Source: Spironucleus salmonicida (lineage: Eukaryota > Fornicata > Diplomonadida > Hexamitidae). Taken from it: a stretch of 64,000 bases of DNA. A model generated the notes under the pieces. That model was given only the letters and a program-made list of their open reading frames with translations. It did no database searches and was not told where the DNA came from. A program made the position numbers and the translations under genes. The stretch is taken from the NCBI GenBank assembly GCA_000497125.2, contig CM035319.1, positions 922,001-986,000 of the forward strand, read 5' to 3'. Shown here in pieces: positions 1 to 12,656 of this stretch (its first letter is position 1; each line of letters begins with the position of its first letter).

Positions 1-1138
1 ATGGCCAATCCTGCCCGCTAGCCTTTGGGATCTACGTTCGTATTGGCTCATTTTTAGACCTTATTTCCTGCCGTTGTTAGATTAATTCTGGCATTCGGAT
101 AAATACTTTGAATGACTATTCAACAAGTAGTGTAGCTCAAAGTATCCTACTTGATATTTTAGAGTACTGGTTGGAATATGACTCGAGTATTCATTAGCAC
201 TATAATAATTGCAAATTATGTGGGACCTTACCTCGGTATTGCCTGTCCCATCTTTGCTAATTTTACTTTCTGCAATCTTTCTGCGGGCTTGCAGCTAGAT
301 TTACGCATCTCATTCCCTTCTGTTCCCTCGCCCGGCAGGGAAGCGTACGTGCGGTGCCTGAACTACTAAAAAATGCTTTCCCGCGAAAACCTGTAGAACA
401 AGATGCGCCATGTGAGATAGCAATACCTGGCAAAGCGGTTCAACTGAAACAGCGGTCTGCCTACAGAGGGTATTAGAGCCGATTGCCCATAATTACAACC
501 GGCCGCACTTAGCTACTGAGAGCTGACGAATTGTTGTACGCTCTGCTCGCGCCTATAGAGCCTACCCAAGTTTTTCCCAGTGCCTCATTGCAGACAAATA
601 CTAACCATCATCTGCGGCACCCGGCCAGATCTTTACGGAGTTGCTATTACAGCGGAACGGATATTTTGCAAGAGCCTAGAGTTTCGTGAGCTCCTACCCC
701 GCCGCTGCTCCGGGGCTTTACAGAGTGTGCCAGTATCCCTGTTAGCTAGTTGCTTCCTTTAGACCCAAGCGCGTGGCAAATCTTAACGTCCCTGCCAATT
801 AGATATCTATGGTCCTCGATACGAGCTGGATATCTCTAGCCTCCTATGTGCGAAGTCCCGCAACATTGTTCACCTAAGGCCCGGTCGGAGAATATTGCTA
901 CTGCGCCCGCAAGCGTACGGCAGTGTGCTCAATTCGTAGACTGCGCAGTCTCAACCTGGCCTTGCAACATTGTTTGGGTCCGCATGCAGGCTAGGACTTG
1001 ACAGTAAGTTCGTGTTCTCAGGCAAATAATTCCCACATTTCAAGTGTGCACGGCTGGTAAGTACGCGAGGCGGTACTACTCCATGTCCCAACCGTGGAGT
1101 GCATCCATATGGTCTGGAACCCCCGGCTGCGAATGCAA
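1..1138. other. No supportable gene (flanking DNA)
   Basis: Base composition is balanced, unlike both the GC-rich genes and the AT-rich spacers elsewhere in the window. The longest open stretch starts at 178 and extends to about 89 codons under the TAR=Gln code. It shows no protein-like composition, motif or second copy. I see no RNA gene. Similarity to the duplicated sulfatase block begins abruptly at about 1139. Confidence 0.6.
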
Positions 1139-4100
1139 CTGTAAAGTATAGAATCTAAAACGCTCAGTCTCTCGCCTGCTGCGGCAATAGCGTTTGCCTG
1201 CGCGCCTCAGTTCCGAATGGTAAGTTGGCGAACCCAATATCGCCACCTCCTAGCAATAAAAGACGCGGCCGTGCTTGTTTGCGCCCAGCTTAGATCCGGT
1301 AATGGTTGTTTACAAAGACTAACCACGTCCTCCACTAACTATACGGCAGCGCTGCTGGTAAGTGGGGACACCGCTACTCTAGCGCCTCGCAGCGCCTGGA
1401 TCATTTGCCCGCCTTGAGGCGCCTTTGCACGACCAGGCTCACACAGAACGCAAGCAGGCCCACCACGACGGGGGCCAGCACGAAGCCAATCCAAAACACG
1501 CCCGATTCGTTCTCGAAGTTTGCCTCCGCGACGGGGAAAGCGCACCGCTCGGCGGCGCAGTCGAAGTCGGCGTGCCACTGGCGGTTCTTGGCGGAGACGG
1601 CATTGTGCAGCTGGATCTTTCCCCGGTAGCTCAGCGCAGGCCTCGGTGCGCTGGCGAACTAGCAGGTGATGGTCTCGTTGAAGTCCACGAAGGAGGTTTG
1701 GTCGCGGAGGTAGCCCCTGAATATCTGCTGCTCCTGTCTGACCTCGATGATGCGCGGCGTGAAGGAGACGCTCTGCGGGACCCGGTTGGAGATGTACCGC
1801 TTCCCGCCGAACCGGCTCAGCCGCCACACGATGTCGTGCACGAAGGCGTTCGTGTCGATGGCCCGCGTGTGCGTCCTCCCCTGGTTGAACTCCGCCATGA
1901 GCCGCTCGTCCTGCCCCAGGTAGGCCACGACGCCGGTGGTGGTGAAGTACGCGTCGCTGAACACCCGCCGCGCGCAGTCGCCGTCCCACTGGGGGAACTC
2001 CGAGATCACGGGCCGCTCCCGGGGCCCATGGTCGCCCACCACCACCAGCAGGGAGTGGGGGTCGTTTAGGCGCAGGTGGGCCACGAGGTCGCCCAGCTGC
2101 CGGTCCGCGTAGTTCGCGACGCGCTGGTAGTCATTCTCGATGGCGTTGTCGTAGAACTTCGGCTGGTCGTAGCCCGTGAATGGGGTGTGCGTGTCCACCG
2201 TCATCACGACCCCGAAGGCCGGCCGCGCCGCAACCGACATCTGGTCGATGAACTGGCGGGTGGTGATGCGGTCGCACACCCACGAGTTGGGCGGCGGCAG
2301 GTCGGGCAGGTACCCCTTCCGGGGGAAGTAGTACTGCGCCGTGTCGAAGTGGCTGTACAGAATGTTCTGCTTGCCGTCGAACTCCGGGGGCGACGGGGAC
2401 GTGTAGTGGGTGGAGTAGGCCATCCGCCTGAACATGCCCGCCAGCGAGTCGTGCGCGTGGTGCCGCAGCTGCGTCATTGCCGCGCCGTACTGCAGGGGGA
2501 GCTCGCCGGTCATAAGTGCGTACCAGCCGTTGATCGTGGGCAGCGACAGCGTGGAGAGCGTGAGCTCTGTCGTCCCGCTCTGCTGGAGGCCGTGCAGCGT
2601 GGGCATCAGCGTTTCGGAGAAGGTGTTGTTCGCGACCAGCAGGGGGACTGCCGACAGGGACTCGATGATGACCATGTAGACGTTCGGCATCTCTCCTGGC
2701 TGCTCCCTGCCTTGGGGCGCCGGGGCCTCGCACTGGTTGAACTGGCAGTAGCTCGCCTCGTCCCCCACCACGAACGGGAACTGGACGCTGTCGCGGTTGT
2801 CGATGTAGAACAGGCCCGGCGGCAGCTCAACGCTCTGGCGCTCGTCCCGGATCAACGCCTGCAGCCTCGCCTCCGGCAGGTGGTAGCGCGTCAGCGACTT
2901 GAGCATGTTCCAGTGCCCTGGCACCGCCTCGGCCAGCTGCCCGTAGGGGAAGGCGATGAAGGAGGCGAATAGTGCGACCGCGACGAGGGAGAGCAGGGCC
3001 CCAACAGGGCCGGCCGCCCGTCGGACTCTCCGCGTTGCCGAGGATATCTTGGCGGTCTGCATGTCCATCTCGCTCCCGAGCCCGGCGCTGACGGCCTGCA
3101 GCACAAAGTTGTGCGGGGCAGCTGGCCGGACCAGAAACGAGGATACTATGTGCTTCCGTCCGATCAGCACCAGCAGGAGCGCCAGCCCGGCCGAGCCGAT
3201 GACGATCGACGACAGCAGCACCCAGTGGATGATGTCCCTTCCGATGGCCAGCAGAAGCGTGGCGAGCGTGTTGGAGGAGGTCTTCTCGCCCGCGACTAGC
3301 AGCGTGCTGGGGAACAGGGTCGGCACGCCGAGGATGTAGCTCTTGAACAGCGAGAAGCTGGCGATGCCCTGCATCTCGCGCCCCAGCTCGGTGTCGTAGA
3401 TGCAGACCACCATGAAGAGCACCGCGAGGTAGAGCACCACGCACGTCGGGACGGCTCTGGCGACCTTCGCCTTGGCGCCAAGCAACTGGAGCGCGGCGAG
3501 CACGGACGCCAGCAGGCACGCGTCCAGCACGTTCACGAGCACCGCGAGCAGGAAAAGCGCCCGCTGCGAGATCTGCTGGTTCTCGGCTGGCCCTAGCATG
3601 AAGCACTTCAGCCCTGCGATGAGGGAGGTGAAGACGGCATAGAGCACCAGCACAGACAGCGCCGCATGCATATTATGGAGCGTAGGGTGTAGACCCGGCG
3701 GCGGGCTAGAGCGGAGCGCTGGATGGTTGCCACGCAAACCAGGCAGACCCGCATGCAAAGTGCCCGATGCCAGCTGGCTGGTGATTATCTTGAGGTTTCC
3801 CGTCCAAGTTCCGTTCCCTATGCCGCTGCGCCAAGCCGAGGGTCCCGCCGCGGTGCCTTTGGCCGGCATGCGAGTCGGAGGGAAGAATTACCTTCTCTGG
3901 CCGCGCCGGAGGTAGCAAAATTCCACCAACGGCAACTCTATTTCCCCATGCTGGTGTGCAGCTGGCCCCATAGTTACGTGTTTCCGTGCTTTGGCCAGGC
4001 TAGGGGATTGCGCTGGGTGGCTTCGGAGTATGCGGCTGCTTGCTATGCTGGCACCCGGTTATACCCTGTTCGTATGCCCGGTCCCGCAAAGCGCTCGTGC

Positions 4101-4175
4101 GGTTATGGAGCTGGCAGCCGGGAGCTGGGTGAGGAGTCATGCCAGCGAGGGTGCTGGCTCAGGCTTTCCGTCAAA
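1139..4175. repeat. Segmental duplication, copy 1 (sulfatase block)
   Basis: This roughly 3.0-kb block matches 35115-38115 in direct orientation and 56034-59033 in inverted orientation, with only scattered differences. Similarity starts at the motif tgtaaa.tatagaatctaaaa and ends just after ttccgtcaaaa. Copy 1 lacks the 36-bp deletion, the frameshifts and the lost stop codon seen in the other two copies, so it is the least decayed version. Confidence 0.92.
1401..3671 (-). CDS. Multi-span sulfatase / LTA-synthase-like membrane protein (intact copy)
   Basis: The protein is 756 aa with a TGA stop at 1401-1403; one in-frame TAG (1659-1661) is read as Gln. I chose the ATG at 3671 (Met-His-Ala-Ala-Leu) because it directly precedes a hydrophobic segment and follows a TCCATAAT start-proximal motif; an upstream in-frame ATG at 3869 would add 66 unlikely residues. 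About five membrane spans fill the first ~250 residues. A luminal or extracellular alkaline-phosphatase-superfamily domain follows, with NVYMVIIES, LPTINGWYALMTG (candidate nucleophile Thr), MTVDTHTPF and VVVGDHGPR (metal-binding Asp/His). A last span lies near the C-terminus, with the short basic tail QRRLKAGK. Family members transfer phosphoglycerol or phosphoethanolamine, or cleave sulfates. The substrate here is unknown. A lipid or glycan modifying enzyme at the cell surface is inferred. Confidence 0.8.
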
Positions 4176-5034
4176 AAATGGCGCACACTTATTTATTGCC
4201 TCTCCTAAAAAATTATCCATATTAACTAATACCACCATGACAACTTCTAAACCTCATAATTTTTATAAAATAATATATTTGATACTAATCACTTAATATT
4301 TTTACTAGGTCCTACAAAATCTTTGTGTAAAGGAAGTACGTGTAGTATTAGAGGAAGCTTCGGATCAGTTCATGTATATTCAGTTCATCAGATGGATTTA
4401 GTTATTTCGATAGAAAATGCCTATTCTCTTTTCTAGCTGTTTTAAAGATATATATTAAATGAAAGTTATTGAATCAAATTGCAAATAAGATTGTAGTCTA
4501 GTTACAATCATCACTGTAATTCATAGAAAGATCAAACATTAGCTAGATAATCCATGTGATTTCTCACGCCAGTATCGTTATGAAAGCTTTTTCTTTTTAC
4601 TCTGCTAAATTACTTATGATGTGTAAGCATAGCAGTTGTAAGTTACCAAAGTGAATGATTTAATGGAGTTTCGACCATCCACGTGTTGCAAAGCACCGAG
4701 GCTGTCCTCGAACTTAATAAAACAGCAATATACCGGCCGTCTGGGCACGCCGACGGCGTAAATTGGCAAATTGAAAACTATTCATAACCGCACCCTGACC
4801 AATGCAGGGCAGCGAGGCGCGTCTATGGTGCGAAAGGACTAGTCTGGCGTAAGCCTGCAGCGTGCTCCCCGGGAGGCTACTGTACGCCCAGGACGCATCG
4901 GCTGCAGCAGTTGCCGAGTGCAAGCACAGTCCAGCGCCCCGTGGTGTCTACTACACATTTCTCCTAGAGCCGCAAATCCTCCCGGTCCGCTCGCGGCGAC
5001 ATCCCGCACCGTGTGCAATAAGTAACCAAACCGC
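3672..5034. other. Intergenic: GC-rich leader region then AT-rich spacer
   Basis: 3672-4175 is GC-rich DNA upstream of the sulfatase-like gene and is shared by all three copies of the block. Its open frames look like composition artefacts. From 4196 the DNA is AT-rich. At about 4315-4470 (+) a TGA-free stretch contains RGSFGSVHVY, similar to a protein-kinase glycine-rich loop, followed by LVISIENAYSLFQLFQ. No start or rest of a kinase is visible, so it may be a relic or chance. The last 300 bases before 5034 hold nothing clear. Confidence 0.4.
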
Positions 5035-8000
5035 TCACTTGCTAAACATGTTGTGCTGGGTGTAGAACTTCTTGGGGCGGTGCGTGTAGTAGTAGATCAG
5101 GTAGCCCACGATCGCCACGATGGTCGCTCCGGCGGCGACGCAGCCCACCACGTCCCAGGGGCCCAGCGCGGTGCTGGTCTGCTGGAGGATCTCGCACACG
5201 GAGGGGAGCTCGTGGATGAGCTCGTAGCCCGCGTCGCAGTTCTGGCACGAGCCTTGGACGTTCTGGACGTACCCGTCGAGGCAGCCGTTGCACTTCTTGT
5301 CGACCGTGCAGCCCAGGCAGTTCTGGTTCGCCGCGCACTTGCAGAACTGCATTCCGTCGCAGGTGACGCATACCTGCTAGGCCAGGTCGCACTGCTCGCC
5401 GTCGGAGCACTGGGCCACGTTCGTGCACTTGACCCGGCAGGCGCCATCGATCATGGTCGCGCCCTCGACGCAGCGTTTGCAGCCGCTCCCGTCGCACTCG
5501 GCGCAGTTGAGCTGGAGCGTGTCGGCGGCGCACTTGCAGGACATCCCGACGTCGAGCGTCGCGCAGTTGATGCACTGACCGTACTACTTGCAGCCGAGGC
5601 CCTCTGCGCACCACTTGGAGGTACCGAGGTCGTCGCAGCTGCCCTTGTAGCCTGGGGGCGTGAAGACGCAGACCCCGCTCATGAGCGTGTAGTCGTTGAG
5701 GCACTGCTTGCACTGGTCGATTTTAGGCTCGCAGTTCGCGCAGCCGGTTACCGCGGCCCCGGTGGCGTCCTTGCCGCAGTTGCAGGAGTGCTGCATGCTG
5801 CTGATGACGAGCGGGTTCGTGGAGCAGTCCTGGGGCGAGTCTGGCCCGGCGCAGTACTTGTCGCGGCCCGGTGCTACGGTGCAGATGGGGATCTTGCAGT
5901 TACCATTCGCGTCCTGCAACCAGCCGTTTATGCAGTTCACGCACGCGCCCTGCTGGCCGCAGTTCTGGCAGTTCACAGCCTCGCCGCAGGAGCAGGCGAT
6001 CTGCTGTTCAAAGCAGGTTTCGCAGGTCAGGTTGTTGCAGTACTGGCCGATGGGGCATGGCAGAATCGCGTTGCAGTTGGGCGGTACCGCGCACACGCCG
6101 TTGATGAGGGTGAAGCCGCTGACGCACGTCTGGCACTGGTTGTTGAGCGAAGTGCAGGACTGACAGTGCGCGGCGGTTCCGCAGTTGCAGAGCTCCTGGT
6201 TGTCCAGCGAGCAGGGGCGGCAAGAGGTCTCAGCGGGGGCACCCGTGGGGCAGAAGAATCCGGGCAGGCAGCTTTTCCCTTCGTCGCCGCACTTGTTGGG
6301 AACGCAGATGCCACCGATGGCCTCGTAGCCCCGGACGCAGGCCTGACACACCGTTCCTATACAGAACTGGCAGTTCTCGATCAGGGCCGTATCACATTTG
6401 CACTTCTGGCCCTGCTGGAGAACTACGCATGACTGGCACGTGTCGTTCTCTTTGCCGTCGCAGAAGTAGTTGTTAAAGCATTCTGTCGAGGATTTATCGG
6501 CGTTGCAGATATTGCTACCCGTCTACGGTGTAACACAGGACAACGTGCTGGGGTCCAGCACGAGGCCAGAAAGGCAGTCCTGGCACGTGCTGGGGGTGAT
6601 ACCGCAGGTTGCGCAGTTGGATGCGCCGCCGCACTTGCAGGGCTGAGCCTGGTTTTTGTCGCAGACTGTGCAGGGGTCGTTCTCCTTGCTGCCAGTCTAG
6701 CAGTAGAAGCCGCTCGCGCACTGGTTGTTGGAGAGCTGTTTGTCGCAGATATTTACCTGACAGACGCCCTTGATGGGGTGGTAGCCGGTGAAGCACTTCT
6801 TGCAGAGCGAATCCTTGCACTCTACGCAGTTCTGCAGCAGATTGCCCCCGCAGTTGCAGAAGAGATCCGTGGTGATGTTCGCGCAGGTTTTACACTTGTC
6901 TAGGAAAGAGCCGTTGCAGAAATTTCCCTGTGAGCAGAGCGAGGAGGACCCGTTCTGGTCGCAGATATTAGGGATCTGCGTGCATTTCCCCGCAGTAGCC
7001 TGCTCAAAGCCCCGCAGACACTTATCGCACTTGGTGAACTTGTCATCGCAGGTGGCACAGTTGTCCTCAGCCCCGCAATTGCAGGCCACGGTGGACTGCT
7101 CAAAACACAGCAGGCAGTTCGTGGTCTGGCCCGCGGGAGTAACCGGACAGTAGTTGTTCACCGCGCACTGCGTCGATTTCTGCCCGCCAACGCACGTGTT
7201 GGGCGAGCAGATGTTGTTGACCGGGTAGAGTCCCGACTTGCAAGCGGTGCAGTCTCCGGTGATGCAGGTGGTGCAGTTCTGAATTTGGTTGTCCCCGCAG
7301 CGGCAGGCACTGTTGTAGTTAATGAACGTGCAGACAATGCACTTGATGCCGAAGACGCCGTTGCAGTAATAGCCAGTATCACAGAGCGCCGAGTCGAAGT
7401 TCTCGCCGCAGCTGTTCTTGTCCCTTTCGCACTTGCCGCCATTGATGTGGTACCCGACGAAGCAGGAGCCGCAGGTGTTAATAGTATTCCCGCAGGTCTT
7501 GCAGCCGAGGATGGTGCCGCAGTTGCACTGCTGGCTCTAGTCGCACGCGATGCAGACCTGGTTCGGGGAGGAGCCGTCCTTGCAGAGGTGGTTGAAGGCG
7601 CAGTTCAGCGTGTTCTGGATCTGCCCGCAGGTGTTCAGCTGGCACCGGCCGAACTGCACCGCGTAGCTGGTCAGGCACTCCGAGCACCCGTTGGTGTCGC
7701 ACTTGACGCAGTTCTTGACCTCACCCTTCGCGCACTTGCAGGACTGGTTGACCTGGAGCTTAGCGCAGAGCTCGCACGTGTCCCCGAATTCCCCGTTGCA
7801 GTAGGAGCCGTCATTACACAGGATGCTCTGCCGGAACTGGTTGCAGATGTTGCTCTCCAGCACGCAGTTCCCGTCGTCCAGCACGAAGCCCTTCAGGCAG
7901 GCCCCACACTGCTTCCCGCTGCCGTCGCAGATCGAGCAGTCGGCCTTTTTCCCGCACTTGCAGGGCGTGGCCTGGTTTCGTGTGCAGGCCTGGCAGTTGG

Positions 8001-8304
8001 ACCGGTCGATCGAGTTGGCCGGGCAGACCTGACCGTTCGCGCACTGGCTCACGTAGGTCGAGCAGAAGTTGGGAAAGCAGTTCAGCTTGGTGTCATCTAG
8101 CAAGTAGAAATCTAGGCATAATGTGCATTAATCGGGATTGGAGTTTTTGCAGTTTCGTACATTTCCATTTCTTGAAATTTTACAATAAAATCCTTCAGTA
8201 ATTTGAGCACATGGTGTACAAGCCGCATGTGCTGTAGGAGATGTACATGAATAGTTAAAGCTGCAACCATTATTGGATAAATTTAAATCACAGCTTCCTG
8301 ACAT
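5035..8304 (-). CDS. Cysteine-rich membrane protein A (CRMP-A), 1089 aa
   Basis: One continuous frame from ATG 8304 to TGA 5035, with several in-frame TAG/TAA codons read as Gln, encodes dozens of CxxC and CxC modules (for example CKCGKKADC, CNCGGNL, CPIGQYC). It ends in a single membrane span (about VVGCVAAGATIVAIVGYLIYY) and a short basic tail, HRPKKFYTQHNMFSK. This is the layout of diplomonad variant or cysteine-rich surface proteins (type I membrane proteins). No hydrophobic signal peptide is visible after the start MSGSCDLNLSNN. The first ~65 codons are AT-rich and the rest GC-rich, so the gene crosses a composition border. A truncated second copy lies at 49353-50120; the two differ most in the first 60 codons. 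A surface role is inferred, not shown. Confidence 0.85.
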
Positions 8305-11300
8305 TTTTGAAATTAAAAAAATAAACTATGTATATATTACCTAAATTATCGAAACGTGTTAAATTTACTTATGGTTATATAAGTTGTTCAGTGCAGATTA
8401 AATAAAATATTGATTTATTTTCAATAATTTATGTATTATTATTATTATTTTATTCATTTATTGTTATAGTAAAAACTAAATAAAACTAAGATAATTGAAA
8501 TATATATATAAATATATGACTTATACTTCGGTTAAAAATTTCAATGACGATTATTATTCAATATTTTTCAATTTTGAAAATAAATATAACGGTTTACTTT
8601 TGAGATACTACATATAATGGACACATTATTATTTAATTAACAAGAATATTAATATTTATTAGTTTAGAAAGAGTATAAAATAAATTGTATACTAAAACAG
8701 AATCGTATAGATAAATGTTTATATATACTATTACAGCATAAATAGACCTGGACTAGATATGACAAATTTAGGCCAATCAATAAAGGTGGTTCTTAGGGTA
8801 TAAAATGTTATAACCGTTAGTTATTTGTGCATAATTACTATATTCGTTATAAATTATTGATTCATAGCTGATCAGGATATCTGAATCAATAAGGACCTAT
8901 CAAACGCGAAAATTTAGCTTAGTATAAATCTAGTTTTATTATTTTCGGTAATAATTCACTGTGAGAATTAAGTAAATTTATCCTTATTAATTAGCATGTA
9001 TAAAAGATCACAGTTCATGAAGCAATGTATCCCATTTTAAAATAGGTAGGCCTTGTTTTGTAAACCTAAATAGATATTACTCTCATAGTTTCTATTGGAT
9101 TGCTTAAAATCATAAAAGCAGCTAATAATGAGTATATGTTAAATTTTTATTTTTAAGAGTGTTAACCAGTCAAGTACTTACTTCTATTGGGAAATTTATA
9201 TTGTTGACATCTTTTTCGTATACTTTATTTAAATCCAAAAATACTTGTAAGGTTAAAATAAAACTTTTGTATTTTAAAAGTATATATATATATATTATAT
9301 GTTTTAGAGTGGCAATATTTTTATTATATTCTGGTATATAATATTATGTTTTTCCACTTTATTTTCTATTCCTTACTTAATATTATATAGTATATAATAA
9401 CTTTTAGCTTTTGAAAACTACGAAACTATATATCTCCCACTTCTGTTGTTGTATACTTAAATCTTTTTAAGTATTATATCCAATATATAGTATAATAAAA
9501 TTGTGTAAAGTAGAAGTTTCCTACGTATGGGTAATGGCAATTATAAATTTTTAACGATGCCTCTGGGCTTAAGTCCAGATAATGGCATAATAGCTTGGCC
9601 GAAAGTTTAAATGCCAAAAAAGTTAAATTGTGAGTGGAGGCTCAGTTTCATTTTTAGCAAGACAGAACTGTCTGTTACAATAAGAATGAAACAATGAAAA
9701 TTAATTTAACAAAAATAAAATAGAAAACGACCTTTTATCATCAGGTTGGCCAAAACTATTAACGATTAAAATTTTTGAGTAGGAATTTTAAAAAAGTGAT
9801 TTTTCAAACTTTCAGTAGGCGACTAGCAATTGAGGGTCCTTGTGTTAACACATTTTGGTGGTGCTAGATGACTTCTCTGGATGACCTTGTGCGAAACATG
9901 ATCTAGGTTTGTCAGAGGGATGAGAACCGACATAAATATTATATATTCTATATATCGACAATATATGCATAAATTAGTTTTTTCTACGTATACAATTCTG
10001 CAAAAACTGAAATGTTGATATTTGTTGAGGTTACTAGTTTTTTAGTTTCTGTATTGTGAAAACAATACAAAATTTAATATAATATAAAAAATATACAAAT
10101 ATTTTTGTATAATATAAAATTAAAATTTAGATTTATGTATTAGTATTATATATATTACGAATATTAACGTTTTTCAATTTACTGTATATGTTAGTTTCTG
10201 GCAGAGATAGAAAAGGAAAAAATATAGTATATATATAATAGATATATATATATTCTATATTGTATTTTAAAAGTACTTATTTTTCAAACGATTCGTCCAA
10301 AAAGGTCAAAAAATCATTATTTTGACACCTGTTGTGGAGTGGTACTTTTTGAAAAAAGGAGTTATGTAATTATTATATAGGATTATGTTAAACTTATTTT
10401 TTTCAAATTTTCACACACTTTGTTATGGTGTAGTATTATGCAATTTTTCTATTGTTTAAAGTGGTGAAAAAATAATATATATATATATATTATAGGTATA
10501 TTTTTTTGGTTTATAATATTGGAAAGATTTGTATTTTACATTAGTTTTGTACATAATTACATCAAAATTATACATACAAATTTACTATAAAATTCAGTTT
10601 CTACAGTTTCTATAGATTATTCAATATACAGACATATTATATTTACATATATATTAATAAATGTATTTTAAAGTACTCAAATTTATCAACCAAACCCATC
10701 AACACTATCACAAAACTCACTATAAAATTTTATCAAAATTTTTTAACCCTTGTTTGAAAGCTTATTATTAAAAATATCAAATAAAACTATTTTTAATATA
10801 TATTATTATATGTTTTTAAATAAAATATTTACAATTAATTATTCTAGTTTCTTCTATAACTTGTGTGGCAATAATATATATATCTAAAATATACAATTAC
10901 TTTCCTTTTTTTAAGAGAGTATAATTTATTGAATATTACTATTATATTTGTATATTATATTAGTTATTATAAGTTTTCCTTTTCTTTTTTACATTAATAT
11001 AATTATAATTATATAAAATTAATAATTTAAAAATGGGTAATGATAATAAAAATTAAAGTGATCAAAAAAATAAAAGAAATGGAAATTTAAATTATTATAT
11101 AATGAATATAATTTTATTAAAAAAATAATGATCTATTCAGAGTTGAACCCAGTATTAGTAAAATTAAAAAAATCGCTTATAACATCTAAACAAAAATTAT
11201 TATTTATAGATTTTTGGAGTGGAAATATTTTTAAGAATTTAAATAAATGGATATTATTATTATATATATTTAGATATACCATGGAAAGAAGAAATATTAC

Positions 11301-11396
11301 GTATAATAAACAATAATATTAACAAATCAATTTATCGTAAAAATGGATAATTAATAATTTCATATATATAAAATAGTACTAAAAATAGTCTCTAGA
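8305..11396. other. AT-rich intergenic region left of the element
   Basis: Three kilobases of strongly AT-rich DNA without a convincing gene. A possible reverse transcriptase relic sits near 9500-9910. From 11033 an open frame (MGNDNKNQ...) continues past an A7 run at about 11120 only if one base is inserted, then runs on as MIYSELNPVLVKLKK to the element border. It could be the 5' part of a gene interrupted by the insertion, but it may be chance. Confidence 0.5.
9500..9910 (+). pseudogene. Possible reverse transcriptase relic
   Basis: One frame near 9545-9600 reads YKFLTMPLGLSPDN, close to the RT pattern yxFxxMPFGLxxAP. Another near 9860-9930 reads LVVLDDFSG, a TGA, then KHDLGLSEG, resembling the catalytic DD motif. 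The spacing (about 100 codons instead of about 40) and the stops mean that, if real, it is heavily decayed. No gag, integrase or LTR is visible. Confidence 0.28.
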
Positions 11397-12656
11397 ATAT
11401 ATTATATACAAAAACTAATTTCGTAGAAAAAGAAGTAATATATATTTACAATATTAAATGATAGTTTCAATTCTTTTTTTAAAATCATAATAATAACTTT
11501 ATATATGAATAATATAGTGTTTGGTGATGCTAAAAAACTATTTAGAAATCTACAAAACCGATCTATTTTTAGAATCAACGTTTTAGAATAAGTGTATATG
11601 AATATATAATAATATGTAGTTTGCCCAGAAAAAACGCTTCATTTTTATGATTATAGATAATTTACTATTATAATAGGTTTGGTAACTTCCGGATTTTTAG
11701 CCAACTGTAGATGTATAGGTTTTTCCTTTCCTAAACATAACCTTTTGGTATTTTTTTTCTAATAGTGATTCTGCATTGAACGTGAAAAAATTTACATCCC
11801 ATAGGATATAATACACTATCGTATTTTTTTAAATACCATTAAATGTTGCAACCACTGCAGACTAGTTAATAGGATATACGATAACGTTATACAAAAGCTG
11901 CTGCAAAAGCTCTTGCAGAAGTCTATAATGCAGAAGCTACTGAAAAATACCACGCAAAACGTTGGGACCATATCGAATGCTTACGGTATGACGTGGACAG
12001 ATTCTAAAGGATGGTTGAGTCATTGACTAATTAATTAAAAAGAACTTAAATTGTTCTCAGAAGTGGTGACACGCTTAGAATCTTACACCATCAATATAGC
12101 TTATCATATCTTGACGGTTAAATTGAACAGGAAAAAAAGTCATTAGAGATAACTAAATACGAATTAGAGGTGGCAGTCCACTAACATAGATATATTTAGG
12201 CATAAATCCTGGCATTACCTGCAGACCCTGCAAACTATACTTATGTATAAGGATAAGGATTATCCGAAGAAGTTTGGGCCGAACTCCTTGCGATAAAAAC
12301 ATAATACACAGATCAAGAAATATTAGACAGATATCAAACTTCTGACACATCAGAATCTATGTGATATAATATTATATTATTTTTTTTTTCAATTTAATTA
12401 TTTTAAAAGTGATTAATCTATATTAATGATCTGAATAAATTAACCAATCTTAAAATGGTTAAAGGTTTAAAGTTTTAAATGAATTAATTATTTCTAAATA
12501 TAAATATAACTATAACTATAAATAAATAAATAATAATTCAGGAGATGTAAAGTTAATAATATTTATTTAATCTTATACTATATTTTTTTCGATTTTAATT
12601 TATATTTATATTTATTAATATTACGGATCTAATTTGATGAAGATGTTTTAATAAAT
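11397..12656. repeat. Left terminal inverted repeat
   Basis: The sequence from atatattatatacaaaaac inward is the reverse complement of 27843-29101. The only length difference I found is a T8 run near 11751-11758 that is seven long in the right copy. The inner edge is at about gatgttttaataaatat. It includes a complete coiled-coil gene. Confidence 0.9.
11843..12364 (+). CDS. TIR-encoded coiled-coil protein, left copy (173 aa)
   Basis: Reading TAR as Gln gives a single 173-codon frame from ATG 11843 to TGA 12362-12364. It is rich in Ala, Glu, Leu and Lys (KAAAKALAEVYNAEATEKY, then IEQEKKSLEITKYELEVA), which suggests long helices or a coiled coil. The C-terminal part, EEVWAELLAIKTQYTDQEIL, is protein-like and acidic. 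No known family is recognised. It lies wholly in the terminal repeat, so the element carries two copies transcribed inward. Possible roles include a terminal or structural protein; this is speculation. The opposite strand also has open frames here, but they look less protein-like. Confidence 0.65.

Noticed and set aside
2076-2972. Long plus-strand ORFs opposite the sulfatase-like gene (and similar shadows opposite CRMP genes)
   Set aside because: GC-rich antisense frames with Arg/Val/Leu-rich composition; the minus-strand protein has real motifs.
3723-4208. 161-aa ORF upstream of the sulfatase-like gene
   Set aside because: Not conserved in frame between copies (its end changes with the block border) and composition looks non-coding.
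11390-11402. Target-site duplication at element ends
   Set aside because: Left flank (ctctaga) and right flank (attttgg) do not match.
12153-12350. 65-aa ORF (MCQKFDICLIF) in both TIRs
   Set aside because: It lies antisense to the 173-aa coiled-coil ORF, which is longer, better composed and ends cleanly at TGA.
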